From contig PXAW01000263.1 in assembly GCA_003567055.1 (NCBI GenBank), positions 1-5,907 on the forward strand: a stretch of DNA of 5,907 nt, written 5' to 3'. Shown piece by piece: positions 1 through 5,602 of this stretch. Position 1 is the first letter of the stretch. Every line of letters starts with the position of its first letter. The notes below the pieces were generated by a model. That model was not told the DNA's origin, did no database searches, and saw nothing but the letters and a program-made list of their open reading frames with translations. This DNA comes from Hyphomicrobiales bacterium (GTDB lineage: Bacteria > Pseudomonadota > Alphaproteobacteria > Rhizobiales > Beijerinckiaceae). A program made the position numbers and the translations under genes.

Positions 1-644
1 AGCTGGTATGGCGGCGCGCGTTGGAATCGAAGGGCGAGATCCGCACCAGGCGATGCACGCCCGATTCCGTCTTGGCCCAGCCATAGGCGTTATGGCCCTT
101 CACCATCAGCGTCGCGCTCTTGATGCCGGCTTCCTCGCCATCCGAGACCTCGACCACCTCGACCTTGAAGCGGCGCTTCTCGGCCCAGCGGATATACATC
201 CGCATCAGCATCTGGGCCCAGTCCTGGCTCTCGGTGCCGCCGGCGCCGGAATGGACTTCGATGAAGGTGTCGTTCGAATCGGCTTCACCTGAGAGCAGCG
301 CCTCGATCTGGGCGCGCTCGGCCTCACCTTCGAGGCTGCGCAGGGCGTTTTCGCCCTCGGCCACGGTGTCCGAATCGCCTTCGGCCTCGCCGAGCTCGAT
401 CAGGGTGATGGCATCCTCGAGCTCCTGCTCCAGGCGCTTGATGGTCTCGATCTGGTTTTCGAGCGAGGTGCGTTCGCGCATCATCTTCTGCGCGGTATCC
501 GCATCGTTCCAGAAATCCGGATTTTCGGAGAGGGCGTTCAGTTCGGCGAGACGGCGCTGGGCATGATCCCAGTCAAAGATGCCTCCTCAGCAGCCCTATG
601 GACTGCTTGGCGGTCTCGACCAATGCTTCGATTTCGGCGCGCAT
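1..644 (-). CDS. prfB: Peptide chain release factor 2 (RF2), 3' part missing; +1 programmed frameshift gene
   Basis: RF2 recognises UGA and UAA stop codons in the ribosomal A site and triggers release of the finished protein. The ATG at 644-642 opens a 23-codon frame ([23 protein letters not shown]) ending in TGA at 575-573. A +1 shift at CTT-TGA-C continues it as [12 protein letters not shown]... without a stop to the left window edge, giving 214 residues. The remainder, including the GGQ catalytic loop, lies outside. Visible are the helical N-terminal domain, [20 protein letters not shown] at about 138-157, and [20 protein letters not shown] at the end. In the last, SPF (about 203-205) is the tripeptide that reads stop codons in RF2, against PAT-type motifs in RF1. 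The start follows RF2 homologues. No good Shine-Dalgarno precedes it: the nearest AGGA is 16 nt away. This is not a pseudogene; the frame change is at the conserved RF2 site. Confidence 0.96.
573..587 (-). promoter_or_regulatory. prfB: prfB +1 programmed ribosomal frameshift signal
   Basis: Read on the minus strand, the site is AGGAGG (587-582), CAT, CTT (578-576), TGA (575-573), then C. This matches the known RF2 autoregulatory element in every part: an internal Shine-Dalgarno-like hexamer three bases before a slippery CUU codon, an in-frame UGA, and C as the base after the stop. When RF2 is scarce the ribosome pauses at UGA and slips forward by one, reading CTT-GAC (Leu-Asp) and making full-length RF2. 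When RF2 is plentiful, translation ends after 23 residues. The product carries the SPF motif that reads UGA, so the feedback loop is self-consistent. Confidence 0.95.
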
Positions 645-651
645 GGTGTTT

Positions 652-678
652 GTGGGACTTTCCTGTCACGTGGGACTT
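652..678. repeat. 9-bp direct repeat in the prfB leader
   Basis: GTGGGACTT occurs twice on the plus strand, at 652-660 and 670-678, separated by 9 bases, so the copies sit 18 bp apart. The second copy overlaps a CACGTG palindrome (667-672). The copy nearest the gene ends 7 bases before the prfB ATG. Both lie in the presumed prfB 5' untranslated region. No function can be assigned; it could be a binding site or a small duplication. Confidence 0.5.
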
Positions 679-691
679 CAACTATCGCAAG

Positions 692-721
692 CGGATAGCA
701 GTGCGGAAGGGCCGGTGTAAA
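692..721 (-). promoter_or_regulatory. Candidate prfB promoter
   Basis: On the minus strand a -35-like TTTACA (721-716, 5 of 6 to TTGACA) is followed after 18 bases by TATCCG (697-692, 3 of 6 to TATAAT). The TGC directly before the -10 would make it an extended -10 element. Transcription would begin about 40-45 nt before the prfB ATG. This is the best sigma-70-like match in the spacer, but the -10 is poor. Read-through from doc is also possible. Confidence 0.35.
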
Positions 722-745
722 GGGCGGAGCCGGCATGATCCGCCC
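722..745 (-). terminator. Possible weak terminator hairpin after doc
   Basis: An inverted repeat of 7-bp arms (GGGCGGA at 722-728 and TCCGCCC at 739-745 on the plus strand) encloses a 10-base loop, 37 bases past the doc stop. On the minus strand the hairpin is followed by only three T residues (721-719), so intrinsic termination would be weak. It abuts the candidate prfB -35 element and may partly insulate prfB from the toxin-antitoxin transcript. It could also be chance in GC-rich DNA. Confidence 0.3.
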
Positions 746-781
746 CGGGCGGGCGTTCCGCCAATGCGGCTGGCCGGGCTG

Positions 782-1201
782 TCATGACGCGGCGGATCTG
801 GCTTCCGGTTGCTGTTGCGCACGGCAATATCCTTCGAGATATCGGGCGGCTTCCTCTCGCGATATCCTGCCCTGCGCAAGGCTTTCGATCAGGTCTGCAT
901 GCTCATCGCCCGGGCTCGCAAGCAGCTCGTATCCATTTCTTTCGAGGAAAAGGCCGGCGCTCACAAATGCTACGCGCTTGTTGCCATCGACAAAGGGATG
1001 ATTGCGCGAAAGGGCTTCCGCATAACTCGCCGCGAGCAGGAAAATATCCGTTTCCCCGTAATGATGCAGGTTCAACGGGCGGGCGAGCGCCGAATCGAGA
1101 AGGCCGGAATCGCGCAGGCCATGCGATCCGCCAGCCTTTTCGACGGCCATACGGTGGATCATCTCCACCATTGCGCGATCAAGCCAGATCAAGGCTGCCA
1201 T
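782..1201 (-). CDS. doc: Death-on-curing (Doc/Fic fold) toxin of a type II toxin-antitoxin system
   Basis: This 139-residue protein belongs to the Doc branch of the Fic superfamily. Characterised Doc (phage P1) transfers a phosphate from a nucleotide to EF-Tu in the cytoplasm and halts translation. The active-site loop is HPFVDGNKR at about residues 68-76, with catalytic His68. Lys replaces the second Gly of the AMPylating-Fic HPFx(D/E)GNGR loop, which is the Doc-type signature. Upstream, GLRDSGLLDSALARP at about 28-42 is another family motif. The protein is slightly longer than P1 Doc (about 126 residues) because of a hydrophilic tail rich in Gln, Arg and Ala. Its ATG shares one base with the stop of the antitoxin gene (TAATG, 1203-1199). 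It has no clear Shine-Dalgarno, so translation is probably coupled and toxin yield held below antitoxin. The active-site loop is complete, so the toxin looks functional. The target in this organism is inferred from P1. Confidence 0.92.
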   Translation of the reverse strand: MAALIWLDRAMVEMIHRMAVEKAGGSHGLRDSGLLDSALARPLNLHHYGETDIFLLAASYAEALSRNHPFVDGNKRVAFVSAGLFLERNGYELLASPGDEHADLIESLAQGRISREEAARYLEGYCRAQQQPEARSAAS

Positions 1202-1443
1202 TATTGCGCAAGCTTTTCGATGGTGTGGCGGTGCTTCTCCATGAATTCCTCGATCCGGCTCTCCGCATCTGGTTCAGCGGGCGGGTCGGGATCCATGTTC
1301 TTGAGGCGGTAATAGTCGTGAGCAGCGATCAGGACGAGCTTTTCCCGCTTGTGGCTGGTAATGATGACCGGCTCGCGCATCGCGATATCCGTGTAGGTCC
1401 CGAGATTTTTCTGGAACTCGGTCGATGACACCTTCGTCGCCAT
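1201..1443 (-). CDS. phd: Phd/YefM-family antitoxin
   Basis: This 80-residue antitoxin would neutralise the adjacent Doc toxin and, as in P1 phd-doc, repress its own operon. The N-terminal half (MATKVSSTEFQKNLGTYTDI, then MREPVIITSHKREKLVLIAAHDYYRLK) is a typical Phd/YefM DNA-binding and dimerisation fold. From about residue 50 the protein is Pro/Asp/Glu rich and ends in a charged helix (ESRIEEFMEKHRHTIEKLAQ), as expected of the flexible toxin-binding tail. The ATG at 1443 was chosen because GGAGG (1453-1449) lies 5 bases before it. In-frame ATGs at 1479 and 1455 lack this and extend past the conserved N-terminus; the 1479 ATG also lies upstream of the predicted transcription start. The stop overlaps the doc start by one base. 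Confidence 0.92.
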   Translation of the reverse strand: MATKVSSTEFQKNLGTYTDIAMREPVIITSHKREKLVLIAAHDYYRLKNMDPDPPAEPDAESRIEEFMEKHRHTIEKLAQ

Positions 1444-1448
1444 GGCGA

Positions 1449-1453
1449 CCTCC
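1449..1453 (-). promoter_or_regulatory. phd ribosome binding site (fixes the start)
   Basis: GGAGG on the minus strand sits 5 bases before the ATG at 1443-1441 and selects it over two in-frame upstream ATGs. It is far stronger than anything before doc, which fits higher antitoxin than toxin synthesis. Confidence 0.8.
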
Positions 1454-1469
1454 ATGATCAATTCCGTCC

Positions 1470-1498
1470 AGAATATCAATAAAATCCGTATTTTACAA
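1470..1498 (-). promoter_or_regulatory. phd-doc promoter
   Basis: Minus strand: TTGTAA (1498-1493, 4 of 6 to the -35 consensus), a 17-base spacer, then TATTCT (1475-1470, 4 of 6 to the -10). Transcription would begin near 1463, leaving a leader of about 20 bases that contains the GGAGG site. The stretch is strikingly AT-rich for this window: 1471-1497 has 6 G+C of 27 bases. It directly precedes the toxin-antitoxin pair and overlaps the palindrome at 1480-1495. Confidence 0.65.
1480..1495. promoter_or_regulatory. Candidate Phd operator palindrome
   Basis: TAAAAT-CCGT-ATTTTA is a perfect inverted repeat with 6-bp arms and a 4-bp centre, lying almost entirely in the spacer between the -35 and -10 of the phd-doc promoter. 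P1 Phd represses its operon by binding short palindromes at the promoter, so this is the natural place for autoregulation. The binding itself is inferred. Confidence 0.55.
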
Positions 1499-1566
1499 CG
1501 CCTTCAGACGCAGAAACCGCCGTCTCCGCAGCGATCCTGGCGGCAATTCTCCTGTTCCTGCCCTGA

Positions 1567-2328
1567 TCAGGCGCCCCTGTCGAAGACCGGCCCGTCCGGT
1601 ATCGCCGCGCCGTAGAAGATCACGCTGGCGCCCAGTTGCGGTCGGTCCTTCAGATAGGCTGCGATCTCCGCCAGCGTTCCGAAGCGCGCCTGCGCATCCG
1701 GCAGGCTCGCCTGTGTGGCGACGATGCAGGGGGTGTCCGAGGAGAGACCCCGGGCGATCAGCGCTTCAACGAGGAGAGCGAAGGTCGCCTTGCCCATGAA
1801 GACGCAGGTCGTGGCGCCGGGATCGGCCAGAGCGGCGATGTCGAGATCCTGGGGCAATTGCCCGTCGACATCATGGCCGGTGACGAATTGCAGGCGGCGC
1901 GCCACGCCGCGCCTGGTCAGCGAGAAGCCGAGCTCTGCCGCCGCCGCCGTCGCGGCGGTGACGCCGGGGACGATCTCGAAGGGGATTCCCGCTTCGCGGG
2001 CCGCGACGATCTCCTCGTCGAGGCGCCCGAAGATCGTCGGATCGCCGGATTTCAGCCGCACCACCCGCTGCCCCATCTTCGCATGCGCCACCATCAGCCG
2101 GCTCACCTGGGACTGCTTGGGCGAGACCCGCCCCGCGCGCTTGCCCACCGCGATCAGCTCGGTCTGGGCGCGGGCATGCTTGAGCAGCGGCCCGGCGCCG
2201 AGATCGTCGAACAGGATCACATCGGCGGCCTCGATGCGTTTGACCGCACGGATGGTCAGGAGATCGGGATCGCCGGGGCCGGCGCCGATCATGGTGATGT
2301 GACCGCCCTTCGCGGGTGTCTCGGACAT
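1567..2328 (-). CDS. cobA: Uroporphyrinogen-III C-methyltransferase (SUMT)
   Basis: CobA uses two S-adenosylmethionine molecules to methylate C2 and C7 of uroporphyrinogen III, giving precorrin-2 in the cytoplasm. This is the branch point from haem towards cobalamin. The 253-residue protein is the single-domain form, without the CysG dehydrogenase/ferrochelatase part. Tetrapyrrole methylase motifs appear in order: GAGPGDPDLLT (15-25), ADVILFDDL (35-43), VGKRAG (61-66), VRLKSGDPTIFGR (90-102), VPGVTAATAAAAELGFSLT (from 120) and a TGHD motif (about 150). The start lies 5 bases after the cobB stop, so the two are very likely cotranscribed. Its Shine-Dalgarno would lie at the end of cobB (GGAG about 11 bases upstream). 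It is the last gene of the minus-strand cob run in this window. The methyltransferase family has many members (CobI, J, L, M), but the SLT, GKR and GDP contexts point to SUMT. Confidence 0.93.
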   Translation of the reverse strand: MSETPAKGGHITMIGAGPGDPDLLTIRAVKRIEAADVILFDDLGAGPLLKHARAQTELIAVGKRAGRVSPKQSQVSRLMVAHAKMGQRVVRLKSGDPTIFGRLDEEIVAAREAGIPFEIVPGVTAATAAAAELGFSLTRRGVARRLQFVTGHDVDGQLPQDLDIAALADPGATTCVFMGKATFALLVEALIARGLSSDTPCIVATQASLPDAQARFGTLAEIAAYLKDRPQLGASVIFYGAAIPDGPVFDRGA

Positions 2329-2333
2329 CGTCT

Positions 2334-3692
2334 TCAGGCTCCGTTGCTATCCGCGTCGATGGCGCTGATCAGGTGGAAGAAGGACCCGGTGACATGGCCG
2401 CGCCGGGAACCGGTTTCCGGCACGTCCTTGCCATTGGCATCGACGACACGCGCGAGCGGCTCGTCGGGCTGGGCCAGGATGGTGGTATAATGGAATTCGT
2501 GCCCGCGCAGGGCCGCGCCCGGCGCATGGCCGGGTATCGGCGCATGCAGGGTGGCGTGGCGGTAGCCCAGATGCATGGAGCGTTTGGCGAAGGAGGTTTC
2601 GAGCCCGATCAGCCCGGCCATCTCATGCCGGGTACCATCGGCATCGATCAGCCCCGCACCGAGTGCCATGTAGCCGCCGCACTCGCCATGGACCGGACGC
2701 GTGCGCGCGCATTCATGCAGGCCAGCGCGGAAGTTCCGCGCCTGGGCGAGCCGCCCCGCATGCAGTTCCGGATAGCCGCCGGGCAGCCAGACGACGTCGC
2801 AGGCCGGGTCGGGCGCCTCGTCGGCGAGCGGCGAGAACGGGATGATCTCGGCCCCCGCCGCGCGCCAGCCGTCGAGCAGATGCGGATAGACGAAGCTGAA
2901 GGCCGCATCGCGGGCAAGCGCGATGCGCTGGCCGGGCGGGGTGACTGGGGCGGCGCGGGTCTCGCTCATGGAAAGCCGCGAGGGCGTCGCCAGCGCCGTG
3001 AGCGCGTCGAGATCGATATGGTCCGTCGCAAAATCCGCCAGTGCATCGAGCCGCGCGGCGAGATCGGCGGTATCGCCTGCCTGGACAAGACCGAGATGGC
3101 GCTCGGGCAGGACGAGATCGGCGCGTTTGGGCATGGCGCCGAGCACCGGGATGCCGGCCTTCTCCATGCCCTTGCGCAGGAGCATGTCGTGGCGCGGGCT
3201 CGCGACCCGGTTGAGGATGACGCCGGCCAGCGTGATATCGTCGCGGAAGACCCGGCAGCCGAGCGCGATGGCGGCGGCGGATTGGGCCTGGCCGGAGGCG
3301 TCGATCACGAGAATCACGGGCCAGCCGGTCACGGCGGCGATATCGGCATTCGAGCCGTCACCGGAAGCGCCGGGCTGCGCCACGCCGTCGAACAGGCCCA
3401 TCGAGCCCTCGGCGATCGCGATATCCGCGTCGCTCCCGCGCGCGAGCAGTTCCGCGAGCTGCGCCCGGGTGAAGGCCCAGCTGTCGAGATTGAAGGAGGA
3501 GCGCCGCGCCGCCGCCGAGTGGAAGGCGGGGTCGATATAATCGGGCCCGCATTTGAAGGGCTGGACGTTGAGACCGCGCCGGCTGAGCGCGCGCTGGATG
3601 CCGAGCGTCACCGTGGTCTTGCCCGAGCCGGAGCGCGGCGCGGCGATGATCAGGCCGCGCGGTGCCGGTGCCGGATTCGGCGTATCGCCCAT
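2334..3692 (-). CDS. cobB: Cobyrinic / hydrogenobyrinic acid a,c-diamide synthase
   Basis: CobB (CbiA homologue) uses ATP and glutamine to amidate the a and c acetate side chains of the corrin ring. The 452-residue protein has both expected domains. The N-terminal ATP-binding domain has the P-loop APRSGSGKTT (18-27) followed by KCGPDYIDPAFH. The C-terminal class I glutamine amidotransferase domain has WLPGGYPE, the nucleophile Cys in HGECGGYM (about 338), GHEFHYT (about 397-403) and a GSFFHL motif with the probable catalytic His near 440. The ATG at 3692 is preferred over that at 3698 because AGGAG (3705-3701) lies 8 bases before the former and only 2 before the latter. cobA follows 5 bases after the stop. 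cbiD starts 47 bp upstream on the other strand. Whether the substrate is metal-free (CobB) or cobalt-containing (CbiA) cannot be read from the sequence. Confidence 0.93.
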   Translation of the reverse strand: MGDTPNPAPAPRGLIIAAPRSGSGKTTVTLGIQRALSRRGLNVQPFKCGPDYIDPAFHSAAARRSSFNLDSWAFTRAQLAELLARGSDADIAIAEGSMGLFDGVAQPGASGDGSNADIAAVTGWPVILVIDASGQAQSAAAIALGCRVFRDDITLAGVILNRVASPRHDMLLRKGMEKAGIPVLGAMPKRADLVLPERHLGLVQAGDTADLAARLDALADFATDHIDLDALTALATPSRLSMSETRAAPVTPPGQRIALARDAAFSFVYPHLLDGWRAAGAEIIPFSPLADEAPDPACDVVWLPGGYPELHAGRLAQARNFRAGLHECARTRPVHGECGGYMALGAGLIDADGTRHEMAGLIGLETSFAKRSMHLGYRHATLHAPIPGHAPGAALRGHEFHYTTILAQPDEPLARVVDANGKDVPETGSRRGHVTGSFFHLISAIDADSNGA

Positions 3693-3700
3693 TTGCATTT

Positions 3701-3705
3701 CTCCT
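3701..3705 (-). promoter_or_regulatory. cobB ribosome binding site
   Basis: AGGAG on the minus strand is 8 bases before the ATG at 3692 and 2 bases before that at 3698, favouring the former. The same base pairs on the plus strand form the start of the cbiD -35 element, so a cobB translation signal and a cbiD transcription signal share DNA. Confidence 0.7.
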
Positions 3706-3732
3706 GACAGAAACCTCGCACGGTCCTATAAC
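3704..3732 (+). promoter_or_regulatory. cbiD promoter, positioned for a leaderless mRNA
   Basis: CTGACA (3704-3709, 5 of 6 to TTGACA) and TATAAC (3727-3732, 5 of 6 to TATAAT) are separated by the optimal 17 bases. Seven bases follow the -10, placing the expected transcription start at 3740, the A of the cbiD ATG. No Shine-Dalgarno precedes that ATG, which agrees with leaderless translation. It is the best promoter match in the window. Confidence 0.65.
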
Positions 3733-3739
3733 GCATTTG

Positions 3740-4855
3740 ATGGAGAAAACAGGCCCGAAGACCGAATTGCGTCGTGGATGGACCACGGGAAGCTGCGCGA
3801 CCGCCGCCGCCCGGGCGGCCTTCCATGCGCTGCATCGCGGCGATTTCCCCGATCCCGTGACGATCGCCCTGCCGAGCGGTGACCGGGTGGCGTTCTCGCT
3901 CGCCATGCATGATCTCGGCGAGGGATTCGCGCGCGCGGGCATCGTCAAGGATGCCGGTGACGATCCGGATGCCACCCACGGGGCGCTGATCATCACGAAG
4001 GTCACGCGCAACGCGCCGGGTGCCGGCATTGCTTATCGCGCGGGGGAGGGGGTCGGTACGGTGACGCTGCCCGGCCTGCCGCTGCCGCCGGGCGAGCCGG
4101 CGATCAACCCGGTGCCGCGCGCCATGATCGCGCAGGCGATCGAAGAGGAAGCGCAGTCGCTTGGCGTGCCCGCCGATGCGGTGGTCGAGATCGCCATTCC
4201 CGATGGCGAGGCGATCGCGCGCAAGACCATGAATCCGCGTCTGGGCATTATCGGCGGTCTCTCGATCCTGGGCACGCGCGGCATCGTCATCCCGTTTTCC
4301 TGCGCCGCCTGGATCCATTCGATCCATCGCGGCGTGGATGTGGCCCGCGCCGCCGGGATCGATCATGTGGCGGGCTCGACCGGCAACACCTCCGAGCGCG
4401 CCATCGCGGCGCTGGATGATCTGCCCGAGATCGCGCTGATGGATATGGGCGATTTCGTCGGCGGCATGCTGAAATATATCCGCAAGCACCCGATCCCGCG
4501 CGTCACCATCGCCGGCGGTTTCGCCAAGATGGTGAAGCTGTCGCAGGGGCTGATCGACCTGCATTCGCGTTCGGGCAGCGTCGATCTCGTGCATCTCGCG
4601 CGCCTTGCCGGGGAGGCGGGGGCCTCGGATGAACTCGTCGCAGCCATCCCGCAGATGAACTCCGCCCTCGAAGTGCTCCAGCGCGCGGATGCGGAGGGGA
4701 TCGAGATTGCCGGCACGGTCGCTGCGCATGCGGTGAAGACTGCTGCGCGGCTCGTGCGCGATACCGATATCGGCGTCGATGTCGCGATCTTCGACCGCGA
4801 GGGAAAGCTACGCGCCCGCACCCCCGTCGTCAGCGCCGCCATTACCACCGCCTGA
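3740..4855 (+). CDS. cbiD: Cobalt-precorrin-5B C1-methyltransferase
   Basis: CbiD transfers a methyl group from S-adenosylmethionine to C1 of the contracted corrin ring. It is the anaerobic-pathway counterpart of CobF, without relation to the CobA/CobM methylase fold. The 371-residue protein has family features in order: [19 protein letters not shown] (from about 10), [13 protein letters not shown], a [21 protein letters not shown] segment near the middle, [19 protein letters not shown] and [22 protein letters not shown]. The start is the ATG at 3740, which gives the typical short N-terminus. The frame stays open upstream to 3662, but that part overlaps the start of cobB and looks unlike the family. 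cbiD is the only plus-strand gene here: head to head with cobB (47-bp gap) and overlapping the cobM 3' end by 48 bp. In a cluster with CobM and CobB it probably does the C1 methylation in place of CobF, but no gene outside the window was seen. Confidence 0.93.
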   Translation: MEKTGPKTELRRGWTTGSCATAAARAAFHALHRGDFPDPVTIALPSGDRVAFSLAMHDLGEGFARAGIVKDAGDDPDATHGALIITKVTRNAPGAGIAYRAGEGVGTVTLPGLPLPPGEPAINPVPRAMIAQAIEEEAQSLGVPADAVVEIAIPDGEAIARKTMNPRLGIIGGLSILGTRGIVIPFSCAAWIHSIHRGVDVARAAGIDHVAGSTGNTSERAIAALDDLPEIALMDMGDFVGGMLKYIRKHPIPRVTIAGGFAKMVKLSQGLIDLHSRSGSVDLVHLARLAGEAGASDELVAAIPQMNSALEVLQRADAEGIEIAGTVAAHAVKTAARLVRDTDIGVDVAIFDREGKLRARTPVVSAAITTA

Positions 4856-5602
4856 GCGATAGCGCCGGTGATAGCCGGCATCGTAAAGCGCGCTGTCGCG
4901 GAAATCCGAGGCGCCGAGCACGCGCCCGACCACGATCAGCGCGGTGCGCTCGACCGGGTCCCTGGCATGGATGGCGCTGATCGTCTCCAGCGTGCCGCGC
5001 AGGATGCGCTCGTCGGGCCATGAGGCGCGGTAGACGATGGCGACGGGACAATCGGCGCCGTAATGCGGGATCAGGCGCTCGACCACGTCGTCGAGCACAT
5101 GGATCGAGAGATGGATGGCGAGCGTCGCGCCGGTGGCGGCGAAGGCTTCGAGCTTCTCGGCCTCCGGCATGGCCGAGGCGCGCCCGGAAGTGCGGGTCAG
5201 GACGAGGCTCTGGGCGACTTCCGGCAGGGTGAATTCGCGCCCCAGAGCCGCTGCGGCTGCGGAGAAGGCGGGCACGCCCGGGGTGATCGTATAGGCAATG
5301 CCGCGCGCCTCCAGCCGGCGCAGCTGCTCGCCCATGGCGCTCCAGACCGACATATCCCCCGAATGCAGCCGCGCGACGTCGAGCCCGGCTTCATGCGCGC
5401 GGACATATTCCGCCTCGATCGCATCGAGATCCATCGGCGCGGTGTTGATCACGCGCGCATCGGGCGGACACAGCGCGATGATCTCGGGCGGAACCAGCGA
5501 GCCGGCATAGAGGCAGACCGGGCAGCGCGCCACGAGATCGCGCCCGCGCACGGTGATGAGATCGGGCGCGCCCGGTCCGGCGCCGATGAAATGCACGCTC
5601 AT
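4808..5602 (-). CDS. cobM: Precorrin-4 C11-methyltransferase
   Basis: CobM methylates C11 of precorrin-4 with S-adenosylmethionine to give precorrin-5. The 264-residue protein has the tetrapyrrole methylase fold: [18 protein letters not shown] (from residue 6), [56 protein letters not shown] and [13 protein letters not shown]. The YAGSLVP and SGD(M/L)S(V/I)W segments separate CobM/CbiF from the other Cob methylases. The ATG at 5602 has AAGGA 6 bases upstream and overlaps the stop of the preceding gene by 4 bases (ATGA), implying translational coupling. The frame is open for 47 more codons upstream, but that part is an Arg/Gly-rich shadow of the preceding gene. The last 14 residues ([14 protein letters not shown]) follow the usual end near [11 protein letters not shown] and are encoded opposite the end of cbiD. 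Confidence 0.94.
   Translation of the reverse strand: MSVHFIGAGPGAPDLITVRGRDLVARCPVCLYAGSLVPPEIIALCPPDARVINTAPMDLDAIEAEYVRAHEAGLDVARLHSGDMSVWSAMGEQLRRLEARGIAYTITPGVPAFSAAAAALGREFTLPEVAQSLVLTRTSGRASAMPEAEKLEAFAATGATLAIHLSIHVLDDVVERLIPHYGADCPVAIVYRASWPDERILRGTLETISAIHARDPVERTALIVVGRVLGASDFRDSALYDAGYHRRYRSGGGNGGADDGGAGA

Noticed and set aside
573..644. prfB as a frameshifted pseudogene or a separate 23-codon small gene
   Set aside because: The frame change is exactly at the conserved RF2 recoding site with all its signals, and both sides match RF2.
645..781. A small gene or RNA gene between doc and prfB
   Set aside because: The short open frames here lack a ribosome binding site and family resemblance; only the hairpin, promoter candidate and direct repeat could be supported.
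784..1428. Plus-strand open frames opposite doc and phd
   Set aside because: They are complements of the toxin-antitoxin genes, with low-complexity products and no convincing start signals.
1511..1544. Inverted repeat CCGCC/GGCGG after cobA (arms 1517-1521 and 1539-1543) as a terminator
   Set aside because: It has only 5-bp arms, a 17-base loop and three T residues after it; common by chance at this base composition.
1636..2490. Plus-strand open frame (284 codons) opposite cobA
   Set aside because: It runs across the cobA-cobB junction without regard to gene limits and has no domain signature; cobA explains the region.
2316..3707. Long plus-strand open frame (463 codons) opposite cobB
   Set aside because: It mirrors cobB almost end to end, has no recognisable domains and is Arg/Gly/Ala rich, as expected for the complement of a GC-rich gene.
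3693..3739. Cobalamin riboswitch before cobB or cbiD
   Set aside because: The 47-bp gap is far too short for the roughly 200-base element, and no B12-box-like sequence is seen in any gap of the window.
3650..4729. Long minus-strand open frame (359 codons) opposite cbiD
   Set aside because: The product is Arg/His/Asp rich with no family motif, whereas cbiD on the other strand has a full set of conserved motifs.
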